This document shows positions 1-62,296 of a stretch of DNA of 64,000 nt, piece by piece. A program made the translations under genes and the position numbers. Numbering within the stretch: the stretch's first letter is position 1; each line of letters starts with the position of its first letter. The stretch comes from Amorphochlora amoebiformis. Taxonomy: Eukaryota; Cercozoa; Chlorarachniophyceae. The notes beneath the pieces are model-generated. The model saw only the letters and a program-made list of their open reading frames with translations, was not told the DNA's origin and made no database searches. The DNA lies in contig BAAHQB010000077.1 in the NCBI GenBank assembly GCA_054601695.1, positions 731,047 to 795,046 on the forward strand, written 5' to 3'.

Positions 1-198
1 TTGCTATATGTATATTTATATATATTATGTATATTATTTATTTATATACATAATAACCGAAAGGTAACTTAATACTCTGTCTAATAATTATACACCCATA
101 TATATGTATCCATGCATGTATGTATATATATATATATGTGTGTACACGTATGTATATATACATATATATATATGTGTGTGTATTATATGTACACACAC

Positions 199-263
<65 letters not shown>

Positions 264-740
264 CAATCACGGTTAGCGTTAGCTTTTGCAATTCCATAGG
301 GTTAGCGTATAGTTTTGTTACGGTTAGGGTTAGGGTTGAGTGTTAGGATTAGTGTATATCACGGTGTATTAGGGTTAGGGTTTGGGTTAGGGAAAGGGGT
401 AGGTCTATGTTTTATGATTTTTATTTAATTTATATATATATATATATATACCATTATTGAATACACACATATATACATATATATATATATATGGATGAGA
501 GAAATCTAATGCATACACATATTAAAAGGAGCAAAAACGTTATAATATACATATATCTATTAAGATAAATATAAACACAAAAACGTTATAATACATACAT
601 GTCTATTAAGAAATACTTAAAAAAATTAAAAGGAGGAAAAACAATATCTACATATCTACATAAGGGATGCAAAACAATATATACATATCTATTAAGAGAT
701 ATCTAATATATAAATCACATATTAAAAGGAGGAAAAACGT
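1..740. repeat. Left edge: AT microsatellite, telomere-like motifs and a degenerate tandem repeat
   Basis: The first 255 bases are (AT)n and (TATG)n microsatellite. Scattered GGTTAGGGTTAG motifs follow at about 268-395. From about 510 to 740 a degenerate unit is repeated four to five times, containing AAAAGGAGGAAAAACG and TACATATCTATTAAG. A lone related piece lies near 11035. No convincing exon was found before about 748. A possible exon at 748-783, reading EELLDDNLNDEK-like residues with a GT donor, has the right phase to join the kinase A exon at 879, but its acceptor is weak. Confidence 0.6.
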
Positions 741-878
741 TCCGAAGAAGAACTCTTAGACGATAACTTAAATGATGAAAAGGGTCCAACCCTAACTCTA
801 ACCCTAACCCTAGCCCTAACCCTAGCCCTAACCCTAACCCTAACCCTAACGCTAACCCTAACGCTTATCCTCCCTCAG

Positions 879-11915
<11,037 letters not shown>

Positions 11916-11960
11916 GTATATATACACTATTTATATAAATATCATATACCCACAAATATA

Positions 11961-11998
<38 letters not shown>

Positions 11999-12153
11999 AT
12001 ATATTTTGAATATAATTATGGTGATTTGTATAAATGTAATTGCTGTATCTGCATGATTGTATACATGTATATTCATATACATATATATATATATATGCTA
12101 TAGTAAATGTGTATATGCATGTATATGTGTGTTTTTGCTTTGTAAATTTTACC

Positions 12154-12195
<42 letters not shown>

Positions 12196-13052
12196 ATACA
12201 CATATACATACTATAGTATATACATATATTACTAGTGACATACAATTATGTATACTATACATACATACCTATACTAATATTGATATACAACCAAACATAT
12301 GTATACATATACTCTCTATATATATAATATCATATATGTCTCTCTCACTCTATATATATTTATATATATATATATATATATATACTTGATATATATATAT
12401 ATAACGAGATATATATATATACTCATATATATGTATATATATATATATACTATGTTCTAGATTATTATGATCTATATCATTGAATGTATATTGATAATGT
12501 GTGTATATATCTAGTATATCTGACCAATCAGATTCGGTAAGGTCTGTCGTCAAAGGAGTGCTAAGGGAATCTAAACGCGACCGTAGTATGTCTAGTATAT
12601 CATGATAATTTAGTTTTCCACGTGCTAGACTTGCTGAGTCCTCATCTCGAACGTTACACGCGCGCGAACATAAAACATGCATATTCAGTGAATAAATCGA
12701 TTTAGAAAGCATTAACCGTACGTCTATATCTAGTACATATACTATATCATTGCTCAGCCAATGCCGGATATATGTATCTAGTGTATAAATCATCGCTCAG
12801 CCAATGTATATCTAGTACATATCCAGCGATTTCCCGCGCATCAATACAATGACTAGTACTTTACGTGCCCTAGGCACCGATCCAGATGATCATAGAAACA
12901 CCAGTCAGTATATGCGTTCAGTCGATTTGAGCTTTGATAACTTGAACCGAAGAAAATGCAGGTGGAAGGATCGATACAGCTGCGCGTAATACCGTATGAT
13001 AGTAATAGTACCGTTGTACTGGCCGTAAGTAAAATATGATAAATGCTGTTGT
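11916..13052. other. Tail-to-tail spacer between kinase A and SDR, CTAG-rich
   Basis: Includes (AT)n blocks at 11960-12000, 12090-12200 and 12340-12450, then about 600 bp of non-repetitive AT-rich sequence (12450-13050). That part carries many copies of TCTAGTATATC or TCTAGTACATAT. A minus-strand open frame at 12350-12793 repeats DILDI because of this motif and shows no protein character. Kinase A's last exons may extend a little into it. Confidence 0.6.
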
Positions 13053-13494
13053 CTAGCCCTGATTTCCCATTACTTTGATCTGGGCCTGTATACAGATTAT
13101 GCGTTAAAGTATTCAGAATGTAGAGGTCTATTCCATTTTTTCTTAATTCATGGTTACGATGTATGCTTGAGTATGCATTGCAGTTATATATGTGTATGTA
13201 TTTATATGTATATATAAACATGTATATACATGCATATATATACATATATATATATATATATTTATATAAACATTATACATATATATATATATATCTATAT
13301 ATCTATATATATATATATATTACATATATATACCTATATGTGCATATATAAAAATGTAATATTTATACATCTAAACGTGTAAATATACCGTATTCAACAC
13401 TATATACATATTTATGTACACATAAATATTCAATGCAGCATAAACAGTGTACAAAGTATACGCTATATATATATGTACAATATAAATGTATATA

Positions 13495-13546
<52 letters not shown>

Positions 13547-13809
13547 TATATACCTGCATAGCATCAACCATAGTTCGATTCGGAGCGTACTCAGGGGTTT
13601 CAGCAATTACCTAATATAATACGCCAAATATGCATATGTATACTGCATATAAATACATATTATGTATAATATTTTTGAAGATTATAATATATTGGATACA
13701 CAAATTATGCAGAAGCGTGTTCAGGGGTCTCAGTAATAACCAAATATAATCCATAAAAGTATGTGTATGTATACTGTACATACAAACATATATATATATA
13801 TACATATAC

Positions 13810-13848
<39 letters not shown>

Positions 13849-14122
13849 ACCTCGAAAACTTGATCAGACGACACTTCCGGATTCAATATCTGTACAGCAT
13901 ATGTATAGACATAAATACACACATATATATATATATATGTATGCATATATATATATATAATGTAAATATGTATATATATGTATATATATATACACATATA
14001 TATATAATATATATATATATAATATTGCGTATGTACATGTATGTATGTGAAGTAGAATAAACATGTACATCTATGTATAAATACGTTATATGTACACAAA
14101 CATACATACATATATAATATAC

Positions 14123-14180
<58 letters not shown>

Positions 14181-14210
14181 ATGTATATATTTAAACATAT
14201 AAATATACCT

Positions 14211-14256
<46 letters not shown>

Positions 14257-14312
14257 GTGTGTACATATGTACTATGTAGCTAAATAAATATATATGTATG
14301 TATCTATATACA

Positions 14313-14353
<41 letters not shown>

Positions 14354-14410
14354 CAATATGTATATATTTTATACTATGATATTGATAAATATATCTATTA
14401 ACACATATAT

Positions 14411-14453
<43 letters not shown>

Positions 14454-14479
14454 TACATATATATACACATATATATATT

Positions 14480-14514
<35 letters not shown>

Positions 14515-14637
14515 GTACATATATATGTACAAATTTATTTACATATATAAATATCAAGAACACATACACACATTGACATACATATATCGACATATATATA
14601 TACATAGACATATGTATATATGTATATATACATACAT

Positions 14638-14693
<56 letters not shown>

Positions 14694-15010
14694 GTTATAT
14701 TTATGCTTATATTACCGCCGCTGAGATAAGTTCTGCTATTTGTTGCCGAGAAACTACTCCACCTAACATCGAATTATATATATACATATATATATATATA
14801 TATTTAAGTATAAATATATATATATATATACAATATACATGATATCTATATATTATACATACATATCTCGATAGGATGCAGCAATAAAAATTGTATATAT
14901 GTATATAGTATACATTTACATATCTATATCATTTAATATACATGTGTATATTACACCTCTATATATGTGTATGTACATCATATATACACATAAAATTATA
15001 TATGTATATC

Positions 15011-15049
<39 letters not shown>

Positions 15050-15071
15050 TATGCTAATTAATTATATATGT

Positions 15072-15117
<46 letters not shown>

Positions 15118-15131
15118 CATGCATACATGCA

Positions 15132-15168
<37 letters not shown>

Positions 15169-15314
15169 ATATATATATATATATATATGGGTACATACAT
15201 ACATACCAGAGAGACAATCCTCAGAGAAGCACTGTAAGTTGTGTGTATACTTGAAATCATCCTTTGGCTTCTCCATACCACCCGGTCTAGTATATATATA
15301 TATATTATATACAC

Positions 15315-15353
<39 letters not shown>

Positions 15354-15445
15354 CATATATATATAAAAGAGATATTCATATAATACAGGTATGTGACGGT
15401 CTAATATATATATATATATATATATCTATAATTACGTATATATAT

Positions 15446-15479
<34 letters not shown>

Positions 15480-15589
15480 ATATATATATGCATGTATTTA
15501 CATTAACATCATGTATATATACATATATATACGTATGTATTGAATATATGTGTATATATGTATATATACACACACACACACGCATATAT

Positions 15590-15640
<51 letters not shown>

Positions 15641-15652
15641 ATATATATATTA

Positions 15653-15705
<53 letters not shown>

Positions 15706-15952
15706 TGTATGATATATATATGACCTAACGATCGTAAAGTCTAGTCCACTAGCCTTTAATGCATTCTCAGCCTATTTCAATATATACATATATATATATA
15801 TATATATATTACATGCATTGTATAGTACATACATATTGTACATGTTATATATATACACACATAAATACATACATATATACACATATATATATATATATAT
15901 ATATATAGATATACGATATAACATACTACATAATACATACACACACACACCC

Positions 15953-15997
<45 letters not shown>

Positions 15998-16046
15998 TGT
16001 ATATTCTTTATTTTTGGAAGAGTTTGCCCAGAATGGAATGATATAT

Positions 16047-16110
<64 letters not shown>

Positions 16111-16629
16111 CTTGCCCTCTTATACATAGATATGTTTGTATTTATACTTGTATAATATTTATATATATGTATATCATATAATATATATATATATATATAT
16201 AAATATTGTATATGTATGTATATCTCCTTTATCTATATATATATATGTGTGTGTGTATATATTTAGGTTAGGGGTGGGGTTAGGGTGAGGGTTAGGGTTA
16301 GGGTTAGAGGGGTTCGGGTTAGTGAGGTTAGGGTTAGAGGGGTTAGGGTTAGAGGGGTTAGGGTTAGAGGGGTTAGGGTTAGAGGGGTTAGGGTTAGAGG
16401 GGTTAGGGTTAGAGGGGTTAGGGTTAGAGGGGTTAGGGTTAGAGGGGTTAGGGCTAGAGGGGTTAGGGTTAGAGGGGTTAGGGTTAGAGGGGTTAGGGTT
16501 AGGGTTAGTATTAGGGTTAGGGTAAGGGTTACGGTTAGGGTTACGGTTATGGTTAGGGTTAATATTTATATATATATATATATGTATATTTGGGTTAGGG
16601 TTAGTATATATATATATATATATATTATG

Positions 16630-16666
<37 letters not shown>

Positions 16667-16885
16667 CCCTTTGTTTCTGGAAGAGAACGCCCCAGAATAG
16701 GTTAAGAAGACCCGCAGGGAATGTGAACATCTTGTCGCCGGTGCCAATAGCTGAAACCATTACAAACTTCGATGCGCTGTATATACATGAATATATATGT
16801 GTATATATATCTATATTATGTATACATATATATCTTATATATACATATATATATATGTATATGTATATGTTTGTATGTATATATT

Positions 16886-16918
<33 letters not shown>

Positions 16919-17275
16919 ATATTTATATATACATACATATTATATATATATATATATATACATATTTATATATTTACATATATATATATATATACATATA
17001 TTTATATATATATATAGAAATATATATATATATCTATATATACATATAGAAATATATATATATATATATAATATATATAAATTTGTACATATTGATATTC
17101 TTTATAACACATGAGTCCTCACTCGGCGGCCTTTGCTGCCTCAACGAGCGATATAGCGGCGTCTCCGTCAATCCGACGCGGCCCGCTAGTATCAAAGAAA
17201 TCTGATCCCAAACCCCCCCCAAAAAAAAAATGAACCGAGTGTGAGTCAGAGAAAGACAAGATTATGTGTGTGTGT

Positions 17276-17306
<31 letters not shown>

Positions 17307-17892
17307 CGAGAGGGAGAGAGAGGGAGAGAGAAACGAAAGAGAGAGAGAGAGGAGATTAAGAAAAGTGAGGGAGAGATTGAGAGAGAGAAGAGTGAGAGAG
17401 AGAGAGGAGAGGGAGAGAGAGAGTGAGTGTGTGAGTGAGAGTAAGAGTGAGAGAAAGAGAGAGAGAGAGGATGAGAGATTGATAAATGGGAAGTGAGAGA
17501 AAGAGAGAGGGGTAGAGAGAGAGAGAACAAATGAGAGATTGAGATTCGAGGAGAGAGTAAGAGAGAGAGGAGGAGAGGGTAAAGAGAGGGAGAGTGTGTG
17601 TGAGAGAGAGGGGCTAGAGAGAGAGAGTGAGGGTGAATGAGAAAGAAAGAGACGCACATAACGAGAGGTAGCGATAGGAGTGAGGGAGGCAGTGACTGTG
17701 AGATGGTGGGAGAAAGAAAGAAAACAACAGAAAGAGAGAGTGAGAGAGAGAGAGAGAGAGAGGAGAGGAAGGGCTGATACTGGCTTCCGAGGCCCCAATA
17801 GCTGACACTACGGTAGAGCAACCGCTGGGATGTGTATATATTATGTATATGTATATATGTATATATACGTACCTTAATAGATACATATATAT

Positions 17893-17939
<47 letters not shown>

Positions 17940-18127
17940 ATATCTGGCTGATTTATGAAGAAATCACCTAATCTTAGACTGAATACCGGCTGGAGATTCA
18001 CTTTCGAGATCGAGTGTAACAGTCTATTTAAAAAACATATATATATATATATATATTATATATGTATAAAACGTATATATATATATATAAATATATGTAC
18101 ATTAGTATGTATTATATATATACATAC

Positions 18128-18203
<76 letters not shown>

Positions 18204-18331
18204 CTATATACGCACATGTGACACATATTTTATATATATGTACATGCTAATACCTCAAGGTTGTCGGTATATTTACGATCGATACGGCCCTCAGAAACGA
18301 ACTCATTCATGATCCCCTAGTTTATATATAT

Positions 18332-18378
<47 letters not shown>

Positions 18379-18474
18379 ATAATATAGTATATGTGTATAT
18401 ATGTGTGTATTTGTATATATGACTATATAAGTATATATTTATATAATATAATTACATGTATACATTTAAATATA

Positions 18475-18512
<38 letters not shown>

Positions 18513-18538
18513 TTATATAATATATTTATATATATATT

Positions 18539-18580
<42 letters not shown>

Positions 18581-18787
18581 TGCATACATTTGAGAACATA
18601 TTCATGTAATATTACCTAATTTACATACGTTAACTAATACTCGTCCTATTACCCCTACTTTGCACATATTAATAGGTATAAACATACAAAAATACGCATA
18701 TGTGTTTATGCATGTATCATCTACACACACACACATATATGTATATATAATATGTATAAATATATATGTATGTATATATGTATGTAC

Positions 18788-18820
<33 letters not shown>

Positions 18821-18845
18821 TACATATATATATATTTATTTACAC

Positions 18846-18876
<31 letters not shown>

Positions 18877-19022
18877 ATATTTATTTACATATATATATAT
18901 ATATTTATATTATATATATACATATATATATATATATATTTACATATATATATATATATATATATACATATATATGTGTACATACACATATATACACACA
19001 TATATACACACACAAATAAAAA

Positions 19023-19053
<31 letters not shown>

Positions 19054-19138
19054 CGTATACGTAAATTTGTATACAAATAGATTATTACCTGAAGCTTGCT
19101 AGGATTCCGAACACCTGCAATTACCTAATACATACACA

Positions 19139-19186
<48 letters not shown>

Positions 19187-19385
19187 TTTTAAATATGTAC
19201 AAACATTATTTATACGTAAGTGCATGTACGTTATGGATACAAATCCTAATGATGTTTTATAATATATATATATTTTTATATATACATATATAAACGTTGT
19301 AAATTTATACATAAGTACATACTGCACACACACGCACACAAGCATACATACATACATACATATATAATTATTATATATATATATA

Positions 19386-19437
<52 letters not shown>

Positions 19438-19573
19438 TATATATACACCTGAATATTGCCACTCTTCAGCAGCTCAGTTACGATCCTGGATCCTAAATAC
19501 ACACATATATATATATATATATAATATTTATATAATATTAATATATTGTATATATATATATATATAATATATA

Positions 19574-19626
<53 letters not shown>

Positions 19627-19787
19627 AATATATTATTTACGTTAATGTATACGTAGATTTATATGTATATATTATAACAACCTAGCTTTCCAGTAGCCCC
19701 TGCGACAAAGACTTTCTTCATCCCTGTCTCTCCCGCACCCCCTGAGAGGATAATGACAGAAGCGTTGTAGCTATTATGTATGTACCA

Positions 19788-19830
<43 letters not shown>

Positions 19831-19971
19831 CATATTTATTCACATGTTTTTATTGCATTTAAAATGAAATACATGAGTTTTGCAGGTACATATATATGTA
19901 TATAGTATCTATTTATATATGTGCACCGATTTCTTTATAGATAATATACGTCTTGTACAAAATATTTGTAC

Positions 19972-20069
<98 letters not shown>

Positions 20070-20106
20070 CACATATATTTGTATATACAACTATTTATTT
20101 ATATAT

Positions 20107-20146
<40 letters not shown>

Positions 20147-20177
20147 ATAAATATATATATAATATATAGTATATAGT

Positions 20178-20232
<55 letters not shown>

Positions 20233-20896
20233 ATCTGGGGTGTACGCGAGTAATATTTGATTAATTCAGTATTTCGAAAGAAAGAAAGCATATAGAGCCC
20301 CTAAGCATGTTCTCAAGCTTTAAATCCTCCATTTAACCCAGGAGGGCCCCCAATCTCACCTTCAGCGTGGACGGCGAGCCTTGAATCGCCACGGGTACCT
20401 CCTAAACTGATAAATTAGGTGAACAAAGCATATCCCTCAGAGCGTCAACGCAACGCTAACAAAAAGACAAGCATACGAACCAAAAGTCAAAATATATACA
20501 ACTCTGACAAACCTCTGCCCCTCCATATATTTCGGGCGAATGTATAAGAGAGACGGACAAGCCGACAAAAGCGAAATGATACTCACCCAGATCCCGACAA
20601 CACACTCGCTCCCGGGTACAGCCGGCCTGCTCCTATTCGCGTGCGTACAGTCGTTCCCGCAGCCTGGGACCCGACCATCGATGCCTCAAGGCCGCCTGGG
20701 AACCCAACGGGGTGCGATCAGGAGCGAGTTTTGAACGAATTCTGACCCTTTTCTCACCTGATGCCGAAATAAGAGTAATCAATCCCAAGGCGGCTACCAT
20801 AAGCACCAGAATCCTTGGATCAGCCCGGCGGAAGATCTTCGCCGCTCCCCTGTGGGTCAAGGGAACGACACGTGGTACTAAAGGCCTGGTCTCCAT
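13053..20896 (-). CDS. Atypical short-chain dehydrogenase/reductase (NAD(P)-binding, Tic62/Ycf39-like)
   Basis: Sixteen exons in transcript order: 20896-20758, 20695-20587, 20406-20360, 19741-19682, 19492-19449, 19124-19089, 18316-18254, 18023-17968, 17824-17781, 17201-17123, 16776-16668, 15771-15725, 15286-15207, 14762-14716, 13610-13554, 13085-13053 (last one tentative). All phases close, giving about 349 aa. The start ATG at 20896 opens a basic N-terminus and a hydrophobic segment [15 protein letters not shown] (about residues 32-46), suggesting a targeting signal or membrane anchor. The Rossmann motif is [11 protein letters not shown] near residue 110, followed by [70 protein letters not shown] and [11 protein letters not shown]. 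The motif order matches NAD(P)H-binding atypical SDRs related to plant Tic62 and cyanobacterial Ycf39. The substrate is unknown. Introns are mostly (AT)n, with one (GA)n and one TTAGGG block. Confidence 0.9.
13703..13790 (-). pseudogene. Degenerate copy of SDR exon 15 and its flank
   Basis: The sequence TTCAGGGGTCTCAGTAATAAC and the following bases match the 5' half of the SDR exon at 13554-13610 plus its upstream intron with scattered substitutions. The copy sits in the intron just upstream of the real exon, and its acceptor AG is changed. Confidence 0.75.
16004..16042 (-). pseudogene. Degenerate copy of the 3' end of SDR exon 11
   Basis: On the minus strand, ATTCTGGGCAAACTCTTCC with its flank matches most positions of the exon 11 end that encodes [10 protein letters not shown]. 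It lies in the next intron, before the exon at 15771. The frame is shifted relative to the real exon. Confidence 0.7.
16262..16560. repeat. Tandem array of a 15-bp TTAGGG derivative, SDR intron
   Basis: Between about 16325 and 16505 the unit GGTTAGGGTTAGAGG repeats about 12 times almost perfectly, flanked by irregular TTAGGG. It lies in the intron between SDR exons 16776-16668 and 15771-15725. The sense (minus) strand therefore reads CCCTAA. The open frames here (LGLEG and VRVRG repeats) are artefacts. Confidence 0.95.
17262..17775. repeat. (GA)n tract, SDR intron
   Basis: About 510 bp of GAGA-rich sequence on the + strand (CT-rich in the sense of the SDR gene) between exons 17824-17781 and 17201-17123. 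It places a giant polypyrimidine tract upstream of the 17201 acceptor. Confidence 0.9.
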
Positions 20897-21064
20897 AAGG
20901 CGAAAAATTCTCTCACGGTATTTTCATGGATTACACAGTGAGTTGTCACGCAAAGAGGTGTGATCTATCACCCTGTCACAACATTGAAGCCTAACATGGC
21001 CTTCAGTCACGATCGGAAATCAAAAACTCGGCTTTTGCGGTGGGAGCCAGTGCGTGGAGAGAGT
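20897..21064. promoter_or_regulatory. Shared head-to-head promoter region of SDR and hnRNP genes
   Basis: 168 bp separate the two divergent start codons (minus-strand ATG at 20896, plus-strand ATG at 21065). This is one of the few non-repetitive, GC-balanced intervals in the window. No clear TATA element is visible. The assignment is positional. Confidence 0.55.
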
Positions 21065-42292
<21,228 letters not shown>

Positions 42293-42315
42293 GAGTGGGG
42301 AGGTATGTAAAAATA

Positions 42316-44875
<2,560 letters not shown>

Positions 44876-44966
44876 GCCTGTTCGTCTTTGAGGTAAGCTC
44901 TTTCTGACCTGTCAAACACCCGCGAAATTCCTGTAGAAAATAAAAGGTTTATAATTTATCGGCTTG
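44876..44966. promoter_or_regulatory. 91-bp shared promoter between gene N and MRPL3
   Basis: The start codons of gene N (minus, 44875) and MRPL3 (plus, 44967) are 91 bp apart. The interval contains TTTATAATTTAT about 15 bp before the MRPL3 ATG but no (AT)n tract. The assignment is positional. Confidence 0.55.
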
Positions 44967-45640
44967 ATGCGCGCGGCTATCCTAAGGAGCGTGGCTCTTG
45001 CAAGGCCCCTGGCGCGCTCACTAAGATTCCCCGTGCAATATGCGCCGCTTACACGGTTATCAACTCAAGTAGCAGCGACCTCGTCTGAAAATTCCGCCGA
45101 ACCACAAGAATCTACGGGCGAAATCAAGGTCTCAAGATGGACCCCAAGGTCGCGTCGAAGCGGTGTTATCGGGCGCAAGATGGGCATGATGCAGCTCTGG
45201 GATGACTGGGGTGAGGTCAAATTAGTTACCGTTCTCGAAGTCGACAGTATCGTCACAAAAGTCGGCGACGGATTGACTTCTCTCGGCTTCGCCCAGCTGC
45301 AGATGGCCGGCTTCGAAAAGTCATCCTTCAACACCAAAGGGCCTCAGATGGGGGAGTTCAAGAAACTCGGGATACCTCCCAAGGCCAAGCTGTGGGGATT
45401 TCAAGTAACGTCTGATGCACTGCTTCCGGTTGGCCTCAAGATGGACGTGCGACACTTCTTTCCTGGGCAGTATGTTGACGTGCAGGGCAAGACGAAGGGG
45501 AAAGGGTTCCAGGGAGTTATGAAGCGGCATGGATTTGGGGGCCAGGTGGAGGATGTGTTTGTGTTTGAGTATGGATATGGATGATGTGTAGGCTTGTGTT
45601 TTCATGTACCTAAATTCTGGGGTGGTGGTATTCACAATAC

Positions 45641-45713
<73 letters not shown>

Positions 45714-45727
45714 TATATAAAATTATA

Positions 45728-45778
<51 letters not shown>

Positions 45779-45809
45779 CATATGTACAATTGTAATATAT
45801 TCTATATAA

Positions 45810-45846
<37 letters not shown>

Positions 45847-45848
45847 TG

Positions 45849-45903
<55 letters not shown>

Positions 45904-45915
45904 ATATATAATATA

Positions 45916-45949
<34 letters not shown>

Positions 45950-46102
45950 ATGAATAAACGTAATTACATACAAATAGTAATGTATAATATGTAAAATATT
46001 CATTTGTATGTATATACTACAGTAAAACCATATATATATATATATATATAATATTATATATGTGTGTATGTATTTAGGTACATTCACATTTTAGATATAT
46101 TC

Positions 46103-46139
<37 letters not shown>

Positions 46140-46227
46140 AATATATGTGTGTGTATTTAGGTATATACACATTATAGATATATTCATACACGCATATAAA
46201 TATATATTAATATATATATATATATAA

Positions 46228-46258
<31 letters not shown>

Positions 46259-46772
46259 TTATATATTATATATATATATATATATATTTGCCACGCGTAA
46301 CATAATTACACACATTCAAACATCAGGCGAAGACACACGGAGTCTCCAAGACCCATAGACATCTTGGTTCCACCGGGGGATGTCAAAACCCTGGAAGGGT
46401 GTTCAAAGGCAAGAAAATGCCCGGAAATATGGTACAGTACATTTCATCCCACAATTTTCCATCAAACCCGATGGAAATCTTAAGTATCATGTACAAGCAT
46501 GAGATTCGATGTAATACAGGGGAACAAGACACAGACAGCCCAGTGTTTGCAGGTGTATCGCATTGATGTGGAAAGGAATCTCTTGTTTGTGAGCGGTTCT
46601 GTCCCCGGAGCTACCGGAGATTTTGTTAAGGTCAGGACTGATTAGGGTTTGGTTGTGCCGTGGTTTATTAAACGCGCATGAGCGCATCATGCTATCTATA
46701 TGATTGTTAGTATTTATGTGTGGAAAAATACACAAGTACGTGTATGTACACACATGTAAATGTTATGTATAT

Positions 46773-46856
<84 letters not shown>

Positions 46857-46912
46857 TGCGTATGTGTGAATAAAATGTATACATTGTGTATGAAATATGC
46901 GTATACATACAT

Positions 46913-46950
<38 letters not shown>

Positions 46951-47127
46951 TATAATATATATATATACATATATGAATATGTATATATGTGTATATATAT
47001 GTATGTATAGATATACATATATATATACATATATATATATATATACATATATATATAAATATGTATATATATATATATATATATGTATATTATTATTATA
47101 ATAAATTATACATATAAATACACAAAA

Positions 47128-47169
<42 letters not shown>

Positions 47170-47361
47170 CTTCGCTACTAAATGTTATTCGTGCTCCACA
47201 CTAACCTTCCTTTCAATTTCAAACAGATATCCGATGCAAAGAGACGCCCATTCGATCCCGAGAACCCTCCGCCATTCCCAACCTTCATCCCCACGGGTGA
47301 CACGGACACACCAGCTATCCTCGAGATTCCCCCAGCTGCGAAGGATCCATTTGACGACTAG
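44967..47361 (+). CDS. MRPL3: Mitochondrial large-subunit ribosomal protein uL3m
   Basis: Four exons: 44967-45545, 46327-46431, 46520-46630, 47227-47361 (930 nt, 309 aa plus TAG). All junctions are phase 0. The start ATG follows a short 5' leader. The upstream TTG gives no extra support. Residues 1-30 ([21 protein letters not shown]...) form an Arg-rich amphipathic presequence suited to mitochondrial import. The uL3 core follows: [17 protein letters not shown], the signature region [28 protein letters not shown], and after the first intron [17 protein letters not shown] and [13 protein letters not shown], then [19 protein letters not shown]. uL3 is an early-assembly protein near the peptidyl-transferase centre. 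Exon 1 is by far the longest exon in the window. Introns 1 and 3 are (AT)n-rich. Intron 2 is 88 nt and ordinary. Confidence 0.97.
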
Positions 47362-48074
47362 TTGAATCGCAGATCCGGTTGGCATATGCAATGTGCTATA
47401 CTAGTATACATGTTAGCCGCTGGGAAGTTAAAGTATCATTCAAATATTGACATAACAGTTATTAGTGCTTAGAGATGAAAGGACCTAGAGGACCTGGAGT
47501 AGCCAATCTAGTAGACTGAGTATGCAAATCATACCCGACCGTTAGTCTAGGGTAGTCGGGTCAAGAGTCATGATATATCTAGTTTTTGCTATATATCATC
47601 GGTTTCTGATACGTAGTCTGCATCATTGCCACCTACACCTTAAGCTATAGTAAGTTATAAAAGTATATACTCTATACCAGTTTTGAACTGCTTATGGTCT
47701 CTGAAGTGCATTCCTCTAGTTATTAAATATTTTTATTTTGAAAAAAATTAAACCGCATACATACATATCGCGCGAGACAAACTAGACTGACGGTTAAAAA
47801 TTCATGACATCACCTAGATTCACAGTAAGCTAGTGGAATAGAAGATTGCTAGACTGGTGTGCTGAGTCTAGAACATGAGCTAGATGATCTGATCCTCCTA
47901 GTACTAGTAGTAGAACTTCTGAACTTCTGATGCTGGAAAAGATAGGTTGTGATTCAAATTAGCATGATTAGTGATGTAACAGAAGTCATGTGTTGCCAGC
48001 TCTAACCGTCAATGAGCGCTCTCGCATCGCCCTATAGACCGGACTCAGTATACCCGTGCTGTATATGAAAACAC

Positions 48075-48106
<32 letters not shown>

Positions 48107-48294
48107 TTACACACACACATATATATATATTTATATGTATATAGATATATATATATATATATATATTTACATAATATATATATATATATACCTTCCTATC
48201 CCTAAATACATATACATATGTTGTTGCAGCCTCTTCTAACATATTTACATACACACACATATATACATATATAATATATATATATATATATATA

Positions 48295-48325
<31 letters not shown>

Positions 48326-48514
48326 TATACATATACAAATACTGTATATTAAGATACATTCACTCCTAAATACTAATAAGCGTTCAATACGGTATTTTCC
48401 GTACACACACACAAACACACACACACACACACTCACATACAAATATCCCTCGAATCAACAAAATTCAAAAATCAGAATTTCCCGTAAAGCACACACACAT
48501 ATTACTACGATCGC
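47362..48514. other. Tail-to-tail spacer between MRPL3 and kinase B, CTAG-rich
   Basis: 47362-48050 is non-repetitive AT-rich sequence with many CTAG tetramers. It includes a roughly 55-bp copy (47931-47985) of the acceptor region of gene N's last exon. From 48060 to 48350 there is (AC)n and (AT)n microsatellite. No coding sequence is recognised. The kinase B 3' end lies to the right of it. Confidence 0.65.
47931..47985 (-). pseudogene. Copy of gene N last-exon acceptor region
   Basis: TGCTGGAAAAGATAGGTTGT followed by GATTCAA is identical to 42368-42394, and the similarity continues with substitutions (AGCATGATTAGTGATG versus AACATGATCAGTGATG). Only the first bases of the exon are included. 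Confidence 0.85.
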
Positions 48515-49047
48515 TTAGAGCAATGATGCAATTCGCCTAGGCTCTCAACTCGACCTAAGGTTTAGTAGCGAAATCAATTTGACGAAGGGGAGAGAAAGAG
48601 AGATAAAGATGAGTACGTATGTAGGTGTGTATGTATGTAGGTATGTATGTATGTAGGTATGAAGATTGGAGAAATGAGATTATGATAAATCTTGAGATAG
48701 ATACGTAATATATTATTCTCTTATATATATATGTATATATTATATATTGTATATTATATAGTATATATATATATATATGTATTATGTATACATATGTGTG
48801 TATGTATTATATGTATGTGTGTATGTAATATATAATATATATATATATATGTGTATAGATATATATATATATATATATATGTAAGTGTATATGTATATTT
48901 ACATACACATAATATATATATATATATATATATATGTCATATATGTGTATATATATGTGAGATATGTATATATATATATATCTACTTTATATACATATGT
49001 ATATATATCATAAACATTCATAGGTGTCTAATATATAATACACACAT

Positions 49048-49078
<31 letters not shown>

Positions 49079-49134
49079 ATACAGTGTATACACATAGCAG
49101 AAACTTTAATAATACGATTAAGAATAACAAAAAC

Positions 49135-62296
<13,162 letters not shown>

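Noticed and set aside
12350-12793. 147-aa minus-strand open frame
   Set aside because: The protein repeats DILDI because of the CTAGTATAT motif and ends in AT repeat. It has no splice sites in phase with the SDR gene and lies in the tail-to-tail spacer.
12853-13245. 130-aa minus-strand frame as SDR C-terminus
   Set aside because: It overlaps the likely last SDR exon in a different frame and has no recognisable continuation. A shorter exon (13085-13053) closes the phase better, though with low confidence.
16285-16632. Open frames of [10 protein letters not shown] and [10 protein letters not shown] repeats
   Set aside because: Direct translation of the 15-bp TTAGGG-derived array inside an SDR intron, with no splice context for coding.
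20540-20963. Plus-strand frames opposite the SDR 5' exons
   Set aside because: They are antisense to exons 20896-20758 and 20695-20587, which have strong splice sites and consistent phase.
45065-45635. Reverse-strand frames over MRPL3 exon 1
   Set aside because: Antisense shadows of a clear uL3m exon.
48600-48665. Regular GTATGTAGGTATGTAT units as a CRISPR-like array
   Set aside because: Simple microsatellite without spacers, in a eukaryotic genome.
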